Shown one piece after another: positions 1-10,233 of a stretch of 64,000 nucleotides of DNA. Every line of letters starts with the position of its first letter. Position 1 is the first letter of the stretch. This stretch comes from Moritella sp. Urea-trap-13 (lineage in GTDB: Bacteria; Pseudomonadota; Gammaproteobacteria; Enterobacterales; Moritellaceae). A program made the position numbers and the translations under genes. Location: contig NZ_PJCA01000027.1 in assembly GCF_002836355.1 (NCBI RefSeq), forward strand, positions 62,281-126,280. Reading direction: 5' to 3'. Under the pieces are notes generated by a model. The model searched no databases. It was not told the origin of the DNA and saw only the letters and a program-made list of their open reading frames with translations.

Positions 1-56
1 AATCTATCTATGTGTGCCAAGCAAAAAATGGCGCTGGATTAGTGTCAGCAGTATAG
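1..56 (+). CDS. galK: Galactokinase, C-terminal end only (partial)
   Basis: The window opens inside a reading frame whose last 17 residues are SIYVCQAKNGAGLVSAV followed by TAG at 54-56. This resembles the C-terminal end of GalK, the cytoplasmic kinase that makes galactose 1-phosphate in the Leloir pathway. The stop lies 6 nt before the galM start, as expected for a galETKM-type operon. Only 17 residues are visible, so the call rests on that tail plus the galM neighbour. Confidence 0.72.
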   Translation, partial: SIYVCQAKNGAGLVSAV

Positions 57-62
57 GGTGTC

Positions 63-1232
63 ATGATGATTGAACAATCAAGTTTGTTCGACAGCATGAC
101 CGCAGAGGCAGCCTTTGATGGTCGCCCAGCTCAGTTGTTTGAATTAACAAATAATAACGGCATGTGCATTGTCTTAATGGATATCGGTGCCACTTGGCTA
201 AGTTGCAAAGTACCTGTTACAGATAAAGGGGCTGGTAAAGGTACTGATACAGTCAGGCTGCGCGAAATATTACTCGGTCAAAACAACATGGCCGATTTCC
301 AATACCAGCAAAGTTATATGGGCGTGACCGTTGGCCGTGTGGCTAACCGTATCGCCAAAGGCCAGTTCTCTATTGCGGGTGTTGGCTATCAAGTCGATGT
401 GAATCAAGCAGGCAATACCTTGCATGGTGGCACGGACGGTTTTAATAAACGTCGCTGGTTAGCCACGGATAATCGTGACATAAACCATGGTGTAAGCACT
501 GATGTAGAAACTGATAAAAGCACTGACATAAGCTCTGATAAAAGTAGCCAGCAGAACAGTGTCGAGTTTGTATTATTTTCTCCTGATGGCGACCAAGGTT
601 TCCCCGGTGAGTTGACTGTGAAAGTTACCTATCAACTTACTGATGATAATACCGTTGTCATTAGCTATCAGGGACAAACCAATAAAGCAACGCCGATTAA
701 CCTGACCAATCACGCTTACTTCAATTTACTGGGGGCGGATAGTGGCGAGTCAGCGTTAACTCACAGCCTAACTATCAACAGTGCTACGTTTGTGCCAACA
801 GATGAAGTTGGGATCCCGACTGGAGAGTGGTTAAACGTTAAAGGTAGTCACTTTGATTTCACCACTGAGAAGTGTATTGACCAAGATTTCATGCTAGATA
901 CACAACAGCAAACTGCGAAAGGTTACGACCATGCTTTTGTGTTAGCTAAAGACTGTTTGCAAGGGGCGCTAGCAGCCAGTTTAACATCGCCAGATAATCT
1001 CGTGAGCTTGAATGTGTTTACCAGCAAACCAGCCATGCAGTTGTATAGCGGAAATTGGTTAGCGGGCACGCCAAATCGCCTGGGTGGTGAGTATCAAGAT
1101 TACGCCGGTATCGCCTTAGAAACCCAGTTTGTACCTGATGCGCTCAACCGTCCTGATTGGGAACATCCAAGCAGCATATTGCAACCTGAAGACGTCTACC
1201 AACAGCAAACTAGTTATCAGTTTAATCTGTAG
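63..1232 (+). CDS. galM: Galactose mutarotase (aldose 1-epimerase)
   Basis: This cytoplasmic enzyme interconverts alpha- and beta-D-galactose, feeding galactokinase. Family hallmarks are visible: a first His in TLHGGTDGF (His121), a second in TNHAYFNL (His217), and a catalytic Glu in ALETQFVPDALN (Glu353). At 389 residues it is about 40 longer than E. coli GalM. The excess is a Ser/Thr/Asp-rich insert at about residues 137-167, between the first His and the next beta strands. ATG codons occur at 63 and 66, with AGGG just upstream. It is the last gene of the gal operon, 6 nt after galK. No strong terminator follows, only an inverted repeat at 1261-1290. Confidence 0.93.
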   Translation: MMIEQSSLFDSMTAEAAFDGRPAQLFELTNNNGMCIVLMDIGATWLSCKVPVTDKGAGKGTDTVRLREILLGQNNMADFQYQQSYMGVTVGRVANRIAKGQFSIAGVGYQVDVNQAGNTLHGGTDGFNKRRWLATDNRDINHGVSTDVETDKSTDISSDKSSQQNSVEFVLFSPDGDQGFPGELTVKVTYQLTDDNTVVISYQGQTNKATPINLTNHAYFNLLGADSGESALTHSLTINSATFVPTDEVGIPTGEWLNVKGSHFDFTTEKCIDQDFMLDTQQQTAKGYDHAFVLAKDCLQGALAASLTSPDNLVSLNVFTSKPAMQLYSGNWLAGTPNRLGGEYQDYAGIALETQFVPDALNRPDWEHPSSILQPEDVYQQQTSYQFNL

Positions 1233-1260
1233 TCCGATCATTTTCTATATCATTTCCTAT

Positions 1261-1290
1261 AGCAAGCTCTTACCAGTCGTGAGGCTTGCT
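1261..1290 (+). terminator. Inverted repeat after galM, possible weak terminator
   Basis: AGCAAGC at 1261-1267 pairs with GCTTGCT at 1284-1290, and a CTC/GAG pair adds to it with a one-base bulge. There is no U-run after it, so it may only be an mRNA 3' end stabiliser. Confidence 0.3.
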
Positions 1291-1406
1291 AGGGATAATC
1301 TGGCGCAAATAAATGAGTCTTAGATCATAGTTAGGCTAATTTTTTAATGCAAAGGACTGAGATTACTTATACTACTAGGTAAGTGATTGGTTTTTATGGT
1401 GGTCAA

Positions 1407-3986
1407 ATGTCTTTAAAGAAAAAAAGTATTATTGCGCTGGGTTTTTATACTTGTTTACTCATGACCATAATTGCCAGCATTACCTATTATGTCGTCGAAC
1501 CACCTATCCGTGATAATCTCGAAAATAACCTTAATTTAAGAACTCAATTACTGGCCCATGAAATTGAAGAGCCTTTAGAGCGTTCAGTCGCCACTTTGCA
1601 TGGATTAGTTGGCGTTGCGGTTAGTGGTTATCCTGTCGACGTACTTAAAAAAATGACTTTTTCGGTATTTAACCAGAGTAATAATATCATCATCAGTGGT
1701 GGTATCTGGCCTGAACCCAACAGCCTAATTACAGCACAAAATTTAGCGAGTTTATTCTTTTCCCGAGATGAACTGGGCAATGTTGAATTCATTAATGATT
1801 ATAACAATCCTGCAGCGGCACCTTATCAGTTAGAGCCTTGGTATACCTCTGTCGCACATGAAAATAGTCAGCGTAAAATATCCTGGTCAGCGGTATACGT
1901 CGACCCTTTCACTAAGCAAAAAATGATTACCGCATCACAACCGTATTTTAATAATGGCCAATTTGCGGGTGTAGCAACGATAGATATTTCGTTAAAAGGC
2001 ATGGTGGGGGTCATAGAATCTCATGCCGCAGAACATCAATTAGGCGTGCGTATTTACAGCGAAAGTATTGCCATTGCAGACTATAAATTCAATGTAATAG
2101 AAGGGATGTACGTTGTTAAAAATAGCCTGAGTAAGTTTAATTGGCAGCTTGAAGTTATTAACTCTCACCATACCGTGGCAGATGATGTTTATACGCAAGT
2201 TGTTAATATTGAAATGGGTATTATACCGTTATTATTGGTCTGTGTGATTATTGGGTATTACATTATAAATCATTGGTTAATAAATCCTATTACTCGAATA
2301 TCAAAGCAGATTAATGAAAATGATGTCGGTGAAATCATCGATATTAATTATCGTTATAAAGATGAAATTGCCAATTTGATTGGTTCTTTTAATAAAAAGA
2401 CCGAATATCTTGAAATAGAAAAAATAAAAGCGGAATCATCAACCAAAGCGAAAACCTCTTTTTTAGCCAATATGTCCCATGAAATTCGCACGCCGTTAAA
2501 TGGCATTATTGGTATGTCGGATATTCTTGCTAGCACAGCGTTAACCCCTGTGCAGGTGGAATATTTACAAACCATAGATACCTCATCGAAAATTTTATTA
2601 TTACTGATTAACGATATTTTAGATCTATCGAAAATAGAATCAGGTCATCTTGTGCTGGTGGCTCAGGAATCGAATGTCGCTGAAGTGGTGTATGACACCG
2701 TCACGATAGTGCAGAGTAAAGCCGCTGAGAAAGGTTTATCGTTACAAATTGAATTGTCACCAGAACTGCCTGAATTAGTGATGATCGATGCTCACCGTTT
2801 ACACCAAATATTGATGAATCTGATGTCGAATGCGATTAAGTTTACCCTGCAGGGCACGGTGACGTTATCGGTGGGTTATGAACCGAAAAATAGCGAACAG
2901 CAAGCTAAGGGCACTGGACGATTACTATTTGCAGTGCAGGATACAGGAATAGGGATCAGTGAGGATAAATTAGAACAAATATTTGCGCCTTTCATCCAAG
3001 AAGATGGCTCTATCACACGACAGTTTGGTGGTACCGGACTTGGGTTACCCATATGCCGTCAATTAGTGGTGTTACTCGGTGGTGAGATTAAACTTGAATC
3101 TGAAAAGGGCGTTGGTAGTAAGTTCTATTTCACCCTTGATGTAGCTGTGATTGACCCCAGAAGTTCTGCTTTAACAGCCTTTAGTGGTATGCCATGTTTA
3201 ATTATCAGTGAGCAAAATAAGGCTCCACAACAGCTAGAGTCAGAATGCCTAAAATGGGGACTAACCCCGACAGTCATAGCGCAGGATGCTAATTTTATGA
3301 CGGTCGCTAAGCAATATGCGCTGATTATTTATTGTCAGAATACATCAGCGTCAACACTGACAGACATTGAAAAATTGAATGGTTTAGATAACCACCCAGC
3401 ATTGATTATTTGCACACAACAAAGAAATGAACATATTGATTTTAACCACACTATTGATGGTTTAATTACCCTACCATTGTTAGGTCAACGTTTTGCAAAA
3501 ATCGTACGTAAAGCGTTAACAAAATCACCGCAAAGTCGTACTTCGTTATCAACTGGTGTACCTAAATTGATGATAGAAAAAGCCGATGTTCTCGTTAATG
3601 ACGATAGTAAAAAGAAAATTATTCTAGTCGTAGAAGATAATCTTATTAATCAAAAAGTAGCGACGTTATTACTTAAAAAAGAAGGCTTTATTGTTGTCTT
3701 AGCCAATAATGGTAAAGAAGCGCTAGAGATGATTAAAGCTGAGTCTCTCGATTACTCTCTGGTATTAATGGATTGTATGATGCCTGTTATGGATGGTTTT
3801 ACTGCCACTGGTGCTATTCGTGAATGGGAGCAACAACAAGCGAAAAAGCGACTGCCTATTATTGCTTTAACCGCGAGCGTGTTTGTCGAAGATATTGAAA
3901 AATGTTACCAATCTGGCATGGATGATTATGTCGCAAAACCTTTTAATAAAGACGTCGTTTTTGAAAAAATTGCGGCTTATACCTGA
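1407..3986 (+). CDS. Hybrid sensor histidine kinase with Cache-type sensor and receiver domain
   Basis: This is a membrane sensor that autophosphorylates on His and passes phosphate to its own receiver domain. Numbered from the ATG at 1407 (859 aa), the order is: TM segment at about 8-30, periplasmic Cache-like sensor at 35-270, second TM at about 275-297, HAMP-like linker, HisKA with [15 protein letters not shown] (His358), HATPase with [17 protein letters not shown] and GGTGLGLPI, and a C-terminal REC domain with VVEDN and [13 protein letters not shown] (Asp789). A GTG at 1383 would add 8 residues. I prefer 1407 because GGTGG precedes it and the hydrophobic segment then follows naturally. 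The signal sensed is unknown. It lies between galM and a GalR-like gene, but nothing ties it to galactose. It has no Hpt domain, so a partner phosphotransferase may be elsewhere. Confidence 0.9.
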   Translation: MSLKKKSIIALGFYTCLLMTIIASITYYVVEPPIRDNLENNLNLRTQLLAHEIEEPLERSVATLHGLVGVAVSGYPVDVLKKMTFSVFNQSNNIIISGGIWPEPNSLITAQNLASLFFSRDELGNVEFINDYNNPAAAPYQLEPWYTSVAHENSQRKISWSAVYVDPFTKQKMITASQPYFNNGQFAGVATIDISLKGMVGVIESHAAEHQLGVRIYSESIAIADYKFNVIEGMYVVKNSLSKFNWQLEVINSHHTVADDVYTQVVNIEMGIIPLLLVCVIIGYYIINHWLINPITRISKQINENDVGEIIDINYRYKDEIANLIGSFNKKTEYLEIEKIKAESSTKAKTSFLANMSHEIRTPLNGIIGMSDILASTALTPVQVEYLQTIDTSSKILLLLINDILDLSKIESGHLVLVAQESNVAEVVYDTVTIVQSKAAEKGLSLQIELSPELPELVMIDAHRLHQILMNLMSNAIKFTLQGTVTLSVGYEPKNSEQQAKGTGRLLFAVQDTGIGISEDKLEQIFAPFIQEDGSITRQFGGTGLGLPICRQLVVLLGGEIKLESEKGVGSKFYFTLDVAVIDPRSSALTAFSGMPCLIISEQNKAPQQLESECLKWGLTPTVIAQDANFMTVAKQYALIIYCQNTSASTLTDIEKLNGLDNHPALIICTQQRNEHIDFNHTIDGLITLPLLGQRFAKIVRKALTKSPQSRTSLSTGVPKLMIEKADVLVNDDSKKKIILVVEDNLINQKVATLLLKKEGFIVVLANNGKEALEMIKAESLDYSLVLMDCMMPVMDGFTATGAIREWEQQQAKKRLPIIALTASVFVEDIEKCYQSGMDDYVAKPFNKDVVFEKIAAYT

Positions 3987-4049
3987 TGTGAATGACCCAT
4001 CTAAGGGCATGATCTCGGTGCTGAACTGCAAGTGAGCACGCTTAAGAGG

Positions 4050-4090
4050 TTTATCGCTTAGGCTCATCATTCAGTTTTATCGTTTAGGCT
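4050..4090. repeat. Direct repeat pair downstream of the hybrid kinase
   Basis: Two near-identical 15-mers, TTTATCGCTTAGGCT (4050-4064) and TTTATCGTTTAGGCT (4076-4090), lie 26 bp apart. The second runs into the 3' end of the galR-like gene. No function is evident. Confidence 0.35.
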
Positions 4091-5090
4091 AAGCGCGCTT
4101 AGCCACGGATAACCGTTCCACTAATATCGCCTCAAATACCTTACCTTTAATGTCACTATTCGAGCCTTTCGCTAGTGCTAAAGATAATTCTGCTGCTTGC
4201 TCGGCCATGGTTTGAATTGGATAGTGCATGGTACTGAGTTTCGGGTGCAGGTATTTGGCAATTAGACCATTATCAAAACCCATCAATGAAATGTCATTTG
4301 GGACTGAAATATGCTGTGTTTCAAGGGCTGTTAACGCGCCTGCCGCCATATAATCGTTATAACAAACGACGGCAGTGATCGGTAGCTTACGGGCTAACAG
4401 CTCAGTCATCGCCGCTTCCCCCCCTTCATCTGTTGGCTGTCCTGCCACTATGTAGTCTGTATTTAGGCTGAGGTTATGGCTGGTTAATGCTTGTAAGTAG
4501 CCAGCTTGGCGATCGTGTGAATCGTCAATATCGTGGCAAGAATTAATATAACCAATATGCTGATGACCTTGAGCTATTAAATGCTGGGTTGCGATATTGG
4601 CACCTTGTTGATTATCTAATGCAATACAGCGTTCGGCAATTTCAGGAATATGGCGGTTGATGAGCACTAACCCTGGTACTTCTTCGGCAAATTCGATCAG
4701 TTCTTGGTTGCTTAAACCTTTGGCATGGATCACGAGAGAATCGCAGCGGTTATTGATCAGCAGTTCAATCGCTTCTCTTTCAGTTTTGGCATCATGGTAA
4801 CCATTGCCAATTAATAAATGCTTATGATGGCTGCGAGCAACATTATCAACTGCTTTGATAAGCGCCCCAAAAAAAGGATCTGAGACATCGCCAACCATCA
4901 CCCCGATAGTATTGGTGCTTTGGTTTACCAGTGCGCGAGCATTAGCGTTAGGACGGTAAGCTAAGGCTTTCATCGCCGCATTAACCGAGACTATTGCCGC
5001 TTTACTGGCTTTTGGTGACTTGTTGACGACTCTAGAAACCGTGGCAACTGATACGCCTGCTGCTTTTGCTACATCTTTGATAGTTGCCAT
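4089..5090 (-). CDS. galR: LacI/GalR-family transcriptional repressor
   Basis: This cytoplasmic DNA-binding repressor has an N-terminal LacI helix-turn-helix (ATIKDVAKAAGVSVATVSRV, residues 2-21), hinge NANARALV, and a periplasmic-binding-protein-like effector domain (GVMVGDVSDPFFGALIKAV onward). At 333 residues it matches the family, and residue by residue it tracks E. coli GalR/GalS closely, for example LLIGNGYH, VLINRHIPE and MGFDNGL. It sits near galK-galM, which supports a galactose role. A GalR-type operator-like site lies 46 bp upstream of its start, which suggests autoregulation. GalR versus GalS cannot be settled from sequence alone. Confidence 0.85.
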   Translation of the reverse strand: MATIKDVAKAAGVSVATVSRVVNKSPKASKAAIVSVNAAMKALAYRPNANARALVNQSTNTIGVMVGDVSDPFFGALIKAVDNVARSHHKHLLIGNGYHDAKTEREAIELLINNRCDSLVIHAKGLSNQELIEFAEEVPGLVLINRHIPEIAERCIALDNQQGANIATQHLIAQGHQHIGYINSCHDIDDSHDRQAGYLQALTSHNLSLNTDYIVAGQPTDEGGEAAMTELLARKLPITAVVCYNDYMAAGALTALETQHISVPNDISLMGFDNGLIAKYLHPKLSTMHYPIQTMAEQAAELSLALAKGSNSDIKGKVFEAILVERLSVAKRA

Positions 5091-5135
5091 AATACGCTGT
5101 TTAATCCTTTAATTTTATCTATGTTAGGGTGACTT

Positions 5136-5151
5136 ATGTAAACGTTAACAC
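5136..5151. promoter_or_regulatory. Candidate GalR/GalS operator
   Basis: ATGTAAACGTTAACAC matches 10 of the 12 fixed positions of the known GalR consensus GTGNAANCGNTTNCAC. It lies in the upstream region of the galR-like gene. The rest of the 5091-5426 gap holds only AT-rich sequence and the terminator at 5357-5382. Confidence 0.5.
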
Positions 5152-5356
5152 TAGTTTACTTAAGGGTAAAATAAAATGACAATAATTACCTAGGGGATGT
5201 TGAAAAATTAGATATTGGTGTCGGCAAGTTCACTGATGTTAAAGGTCATGATAACGCAGTAAAATTGTATTCACTTTTTGAAGGGGAGAGTTAGGGTTGG
5301 GTCATGTTTTGAGAGTAAGGGCTAGGGTGATGTCTTCTCAAATGACAGATACAAAA

Positions 5357-5382
5357 AAACCGGCGAGGTTACTCGCCGGTTT
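5357..5382 (-). terminator. Rho-independent terminator of sdaC
   Basis: A perfect 11-bp stem (AAACCGGCGAG / CTCGCCGGTTT) closes a GTTA loop. On the minus strand it ends in a run of T's, 45 nt past the sdaC stop. Confidence 0.88.
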
Positions 5383-5426
5383 CGTTCTACTCTTAACTAC
5401 ATTAATAAGTAGTCGTTAAGTTCGAT

Positions 5427-6767
5427 TTAGAATGAACCGTAGATTACTGAAGTGATAGCCATAAGACCACAGATAGTAACGAAGATGTTCGCTGCTTTAG
5501 AGCTAGCATATTTTTGCATCGCAGGTACTTTCTTGATTGCGTACATAGGCATTAGGAACAAGATAGCTGCAATCATTGGTGCGCCAATTGTTTCGATAAG
5601 ACCTAGTACACTTGGGTTGATAATTGCTACAGCCCATGTAGTTAGTACGATGAATGCGATAGAGAAAGTACTGATGTTCTTCTCTGATGCTTTTGGAACA
5701 ACTTGCTTAACTAGACCGTTTAGACCTTCTTGAGCACCTAAGTAGTGACCGAAGTAGCTAGACGTAATCGCTGCGAATGCTACGAAAGGACCAAAGTATT
5801 GAATTAATACTGAGTCATGTACGTTTGCAAGGTAAGACAAGATTGAGATGTTTTCTGCTTTAGCTTGTGCTAGTTGCTCTGGTGATAGTGATAACACACA
5901 AGAGAATACGAATAGCATTACAAAACCAAGTAACATTTGACCAGCACGCTTACAGATAAGGTCAGTTTTTTGTACTGCGTTATCACCGTAAGTTTCACGT
6001 TGTGCTTTAGCAAACTGGCTGATGATTGGTGAATGGTTGAATGAGAACACAATCAGTGGAATCGATAACCAGATAACAGGTAGGAAAGACGATGCTTCCG
6101 GTACTTCTGTTAGCATTGTAGTGTTCCAGCTCGGGATTAAGAATAAAGATAAACCGAACAGGATGAATACTAGTGGGTAAACTAATGCTGATGTTGCTTT
6201 AAGCATTAACTCTTTACCGAATAGAATCAGCGCAGTCATTGTTAGAATTAGACCACCAGATAGTAACCAACGTGGGATACCGCTTACTTTATCCATTAAT
6301 TGAACACCAGCTTCGTTAAGCAAAGGTGCGCCATCAGCCGCTAGGCGTGGGATTTCAGTAAAGATATCAAGTTGGTTAACAATGAAACTTTCAAATGTAT
6401 TCGTAATACCAACACCGTAGATTAATACGATAGGGTAAATAGCAAAGAAGTAAGCAAATGTAATTAATTTTGCTGCGCCTTTACCAAAATGTTCTTCAAC
6501 AACATCAGTGATGTCTGAATTTGGATTTTTTGATGATAGAACGAAGCGAGCAAGTGATCTATGCGCTAACCATGTCATTGGTCCAGCAAGTAATGCTAGA
6601 ACTACTAACGGCCAAAAACCACCTAAACCTGCTTTAATAGGTAAGAATAAAACACCAGCACCTACCGCTGTGCCGAATAAACTTAATACCCATTCTGTGT
6701 CTGCTTTGTTCCATTTAGCAGCGTTCGTAGTGCTTCCCTTGACTGTTGTAGTTGCTTGCTCTGACAT
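5427..6767 (-). CDS. sdaC: Serine transporter of the HAAAP family (SdaC-like)
   Basis: This inner-membrane proton-coupled amino acid permease probably imports L-serine. It is 446 residues with about 11 hydrophobic segments. Highly conserved stretches shared with E. coli SdaC include [66 protein letters not shown] and LFLMPMYAI. The start has AGGTGAG 7 nt upstream. It is monocistronic between its own terminator and a 552-bp AT-rich upstream region. No serine deaminase gene is adjacent. A threonine or mixed specificity is possible. Confidence 0.9.
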   Translation of the reverse strand: MSEQATTTVKGSTTNAAKWNKADTEWVLSLFGTAVGAGVLFLPIKAGLGGFWPLVVLALLAGPMTWLAHRSLARFVLSSKNPNSDITDVVEEHFGKGAAKLITFAYFFAIYPIVLIYGVGITNTFESFIVNQLDIFTEIPRLAADGAPLLNEAGVQLMDKVSGIPRWLLSGGLILTMTALILFGKELMLKATSALVYPLVFILFGLSLFLIPSWNTTMLTEVPEASSFLPVIWLSIPLIVFSFNHSPIISQFAKAQRETYGDNAVQKTDLICKRAGQMLLGFVMLFVFSCVLSLSPEQLAQAKAENISILSYLANVHDSVLIQYFGPFVAFAAITSSYFGHYLGAQEGLNGLVKQVVPKASEKNISTFSIAFIVLTTWAVAIINPSVLGLIETIGAPMIAAILFLMPMYAIKKVPAMQKYASSKAANIFVTICGLMAITSVIYGSF

Positions 6768-7319
6768 TTTGTTCTCACCTGTGTTTTTATGCTTAATCTC
6801 AACTGCTGCATAGGATAATGATTTGAGTTTTATTTAAAGTGATGGAGATCGCTTTTTTGCTTCGAACCTAAAAAATACCCCGTATTTATCAAAATATTTT
6901 GATGTTTTACGTGTTTTTTATTAACAACCTTTTTATTTGTATGCTTATTGAACACCTGATTGTTTTTGTTCTGAGTTGTAGTGTCATATTATAGTTTAGC
7001 AGAGTTTTATGCTGCCCTTTGTTGTCAAATTAGTTTTAACATTGTTCCTATAATGATCAATAAAACATAGTGATAGCTAGAAAGGGGTAGCTTTGTGGGT
7101 TTTAACAAATTGTTAGCAATTTATTTGTATACACAGATCACACTAATGATAGTAGGCCTCAACTTTATTTGAATAGTACTTTTAGCTGTTTCGAAGTGAA
7201 ATTAGTGTAACTGCCTAGTTTTGAGTATTCATCTAGTAGTAATATCGAGTTTTAAGCCGATTTTTCAGCATCTAATAGAGAATAGACGCTGAAATATTCA
7301 GGCGCAGAGTTTTATCCTG
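6768..7319. other. AT-rich intergenic region with a 16-bp palindrome
   Basis: This 552-bp gap lies upstream of sdaC and downstream of the broken sphingomyelinase gene. It contains a perfect palindrome, ATCAAAATATTTTGAT (6888-6903), about 120 bp before the sdaC start. It also has a hairpin-like repeat at 7263-7294 (TTTCAGC-a-TCTA / TAGA-c-GCTGAAA), which could be a degenerate terminator of the pseudogene. I see no further gene. Confidence 0.4.
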
Positions 7320-8421
7320 CTATTGCTTGTTCGAGTAGATAAAATATCCGCGAGCGGCGTAATGATCGGATAAGTCCCAAATTCCCCAAAGAGATTCTGT
7401 TAATGCTCGTGGTGCGAATATTTCTTGGCTTGCACTGAGAGGTTGTAAATTGTCGTTACCCGTTAAGGTGTAATCCAGATATTCTAAATAAGGTTTCTCA
7501 GCCCAGTGATTCGTGTTGGAATCAAAAGACAGGTTATGACCTTTATTCTCAGGTTCGCTGGCATTAAGAATCGTTGTCATCAGATCTCGATCACCAGGCA
7601 AGCCAATTTTGTTGACGTTAAAATCGCCCGCTAGAATGACTGCTTCATCTGCCGGAATATTTTGTTGGCGAATAAACTCCCCCATTTCTTCTAGCTGTGC
7701 TAAGCGTGCTGTGCGGTTAACATCGTCATCAGATGATTGTGTATGCGTAGCAAAGATATGGTAAATGTGACCTTGCTTATTAATACGGGTATAGATAACG
7801 CCACGGGTTGCAGCGCACTGAATGCCATTGCAGTTGCTATACTGCAGGCATTTCCGTTAAGCGGGTATCGACTTTTTTAGAACCAAATATGGTGGTAGCC
7901 CAAATGTTGTAACTTAATAAGCTAAATTCGTTACCCGGGCCAATGGCTGGTTTTTGATCTTGCAGCTGTAATACATAATTCACCTTACCGCCTTTACTGA
8001 GTTTCTCGCTGTTAAAAGCTAACGTGTTGGTGTGATCGGCAAGTTGTAGCTCTACGCGCTGGATTGCACTGTCAGTTTGTGGCTCGATGGTTACCGTTTC
8101 ACTCTCTATGCCAAAGGCAAGTTCACTGTTTATAACGCGTTGGGTTAAGTTAAAGCTATATTCTGCATTGCTTAATGCAATGGTAATGTCATCGTCAACA
8201 TCAGTGCGGGTAATATCGGCTAATGCTACTGTGCTTAACGGCATTACTTGTGTTGCTAGCAACTCTACATTGCTACCTGCTGCAATATAGGCAGATAAAG
8301 TATGTGGTGTACTATTCGTAAATTGAATAATGGTATGACGTTCAACCGGCACTTGGCTCATTGCCCATAGCGCTGGGGATAATATAAATAAACCCAGTAA
8401 TATTGTTATCTTCCTTAACAT
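7320..8421 (-). pseudogene. Sphingomyelinase C-like exported phosphodiesterase, internally deleted and frame-broken
   Basis: The 5' part (8421 to about 7850) encodes a signal peptide, MLRKITILLGLFILSPALWA, an N-terminal beta-rich domain, and the start of an endonuclease/exonuclease/phosphatase fold (FSLLSYNIWAT). It then stops after LTEMPAV at a TAG near 7837. A different frame resumes at once with QYSNCNGIQCAATRGVIYTR, then HIFATHTQSSDDD, AGDFNVNK, EYLDYT and DLSDHY, and ends at 7320. These blocks follow neutral sphingomyelinases in order, but the expected segment of about 70-80 residues holding the metal-binding Glu (NEVFD or LQE type motif) is missing between the halves. So this is an internal deletion plus frame change, not a single-base error. 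An intact enzyme would have cleaved sphingomyelin outside the cell. Confidence 0.85.
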
Positions 8422-8785
8422 GTTTTGCGTCCTTATTGTTGATTACATGTGCTGTGAATGTGACACGTTGTTTTTATTGTACATTATGATTTGATATGGC
8501 AAGTACGGATATTAACCAGTAAATTTGACGATTTGATGAAAGTTATAATATTTATGGGGCAGCTCTCTTGGCAGGGGTTGCTATTTGCGGGCTATAACAT
8601 GGATGGTTGCGCAATTTAATCGCGTGACATGTTATTTTGTTGGTTTTATATTGCTGTGTTAAACCTTTAAGTTAGATTTAAATCCTGGTTTTTATGTATT
8701 TTTATAGTTTATAACTGTTGCTTCGGCTTTTTTTTCAGGTATAAATCCTATCATTAGTTGAATTTAACAAACTTGGTACGGGTAA
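8422..8785. other. Divergent upstream region, nothing recognised
   Basis: This 364-bp AT-rich spacer lies between the start of the broken sphingomyelinase gene (minus) and the NSS transporter (plus). It must carry both promoters, but I see no clear operator, hairpin or small gene. Confidence 0.4.
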
Positions 8786-10153
8786 ATGGCTGGAATACAG
8801 AATAACGACGGCGCGTCTCGAGGACACTTTGGTTCTCGGTTTGGTTTTATAATGGCTGCGGCAGGTTCTGCTGTTGGTGTGGGCAATATTTGGGGGTTCC
8901 CGACGCAAGCGGCAAGTAATGGCGGCGGTGCATTCTTAATGGTGTACATGTTCCTTATCTTCTTACTTGGTTATCCAATGTTGGTTGCTGAATTGATGGT
9001 TGGCCGTCACGGCCAAACTAACCCTGCTGACGCGATGGCGAAATTAGGTCGTAGTCCTGCAACTAAAATGATTGGTCGCTTTATTGGTCTTGCATCTGTT
9101 ATTTGTGCGGCGCTGATCTTCAGTTTCTACGCTGTGTTGTCAGGTTGGTTCGTGAGTAATACGCTGGCACCGATTGCAACTATGGTTGGCGCAGATGATG
9201 CAAGCCGTTGGTTAATTGATTTTTCATTGTCTCGTAATATCGTCTTTACTTTAGTGTTTGCTTTAATGTCTGTATATGTGATTCAAAAAGGCGTACAAGA
9301 CGGTATTGAAAAATGGTCGAAGCGTTTAATGCCACTCTTGTTCGCTATCTTGATTGCCAGCGTTATTTATATCTTGTTCCAACCAGGTGCAAGTGAAGGT
9401 GTTAAAGCATTATTTACTGTTGATTTTGACAAAGTATTACACCCTGATGTGATAATTGGTGCTCTGGGTCAAACATTCTTCTCGCTATCGATTGGTACGG
9501 GCGCAATGATGATCTATGGTTCATACCTGAAGCCTAAAGAGAACATCAGCAAATTAGCTGTACACGTTACCTTGATGGATACAGGTGTTGCAATTTTAGC
9601 GGCTATGCTTATTCTACCAGCCATGTATGTTGCTAAGCATAACGGTGTGATCATCTTTGATGCCAGCGGCAATTTATTAAGCTCTGATACTTTGGTATTT
9701 ACTGTACTACCTGCGTTGTTTGCAACGATGGGGGCAGCTGAACATGTCGTTGCTATTATCTTCTTTGCCTTGATGTCTGTTGCGGCATTAACATCCGCTA
9801 TCTCGGTTGTAGAAGTCCCAACAAGTTATATTGTCGATAAGACGGGGATGGCTCGTAAGAAAGTAACTTGGATTGTTGGTGTTGTATTGATTGCATTAGC
9901 CATGATTGTTGTGAGCAATTTTGACATCATGTTTGGCTTTATGATCACACTAGCGACTGAAATCATTCAGCCTTTGGTATGCTTAGGGCTTGCTATCTTT
10001 GTGGGTTGGGTGTGGCATCGTAATAGCCTACTGGCTGAAATTAAAGCTCAAGACGGCGCCGACGTAAACGGTATGTTCTGGAAAGTATGGCCATGGTATG
10101 TGAAATTTGTTTGCCCTACTTTAATCATCGTATTAATTGGTACTTCGCTTTAA
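8786..10153 (+). CDS. Sodium-dependent transporter of the NSS (SNF) family
   Basis: This is an inner-membrane Na+-coupled symporter of the LeuT family, probably for an amino acid or related small molecule. TM1 has the family signature GSAVGVGNIWGFP around an unwound helix. Conserved TM6-like SIGTGAMMIYGSYL and TM8-like ALTSAISVVEV also appear. At 455 residues with about 11-12 hydrophobic segments it fits bacterial members. The ATG at 8786 has ACGGG 5-6 nt upstream. Substrate cannot be read from sequence. It appears monocistronic, with a terminator 48 nt downstream. Confidence 0.9.
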   Translation: MAGIQNNDGASRGHFGSRFGFIMAAAGSAVGVGNIWGFPTQAASNGGGAFLMVYMFLIFLLGYPMLVAELMVGRHGQTNPADAMAKLGRSPATKMIGRFIGLASVICAALIFSFYAVLSGWFVSNTLAPIATMVGADDASRWLIDFSLSRNIVFTLVFALMSVYVIQKGVQDGIEKWSKRLMPLLFAILIASVIYILFQPGASEGVKALFTVDFDKVLHPDVIIGALGQTFFSLSIGTGAMMIYGSYLKPKENISKLAVHVTLMDTGVAILAAMLILPAMYVAKHNGVIIFDASGNLLSSDTLVFTVLPALFATMGAAEHVVAIIFFALMSVAALTSAISVVEVPTSYIVDKTGMARKKVTWIVGVVLIALAMIVVSNFDIMFGFMITLATEIIQPLVCLGLAIFVGWVWHRNSLLAEIKAQDGADVNGMFWKVWPWYVKFVCPTLIIVLIGTSL

Positions 10154-10182
10154 TTAGCACTTAGCTTTAATTTAAACATTGA

Positions 10183-10198
10183 ACCAAAATATTTTGGT
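10183..10198. repeat. Perfect 16-bp palindrome after the NSS gene
   Basis: ACCAAAATATTTTGGT shares its 12-bp core CAAAATATTTTG with the palindrome upstream of sdaC (6888-6903). It sits directly before a terminator. Function unknown. Confidence 0.4.
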
Positions 10199-10201
10199 GT
10201 A

Positions 10202-10233
10202 AAAAGCTCAGTAGTTCACGCTACTGGGCTTTT
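10202..10233 (+). terminator. Rho-independent terminator of the NSS transporter gene
   Basis: AAAAGCTCAGTAG pairs with CTACTGGGCTTTT (one G-T pair) around a TTCACG loop. The T-rich 3' arm is followed by GTTATTT. Confidence 0.8.

Noticed and set aside
1129-1323. Short frame overlapping the end of galM
   Set aside because: Starts inside galM, low-complexity product, no ribosome-binding site.
7320-7685. Separate short gene for the C-terminal half of the sphingomyelinase-like protein
   Set aside because: Conserved sequence extends upstream of its first ATG (GHIYHIFATHTQ), so it is a remnant and not an independent gene.
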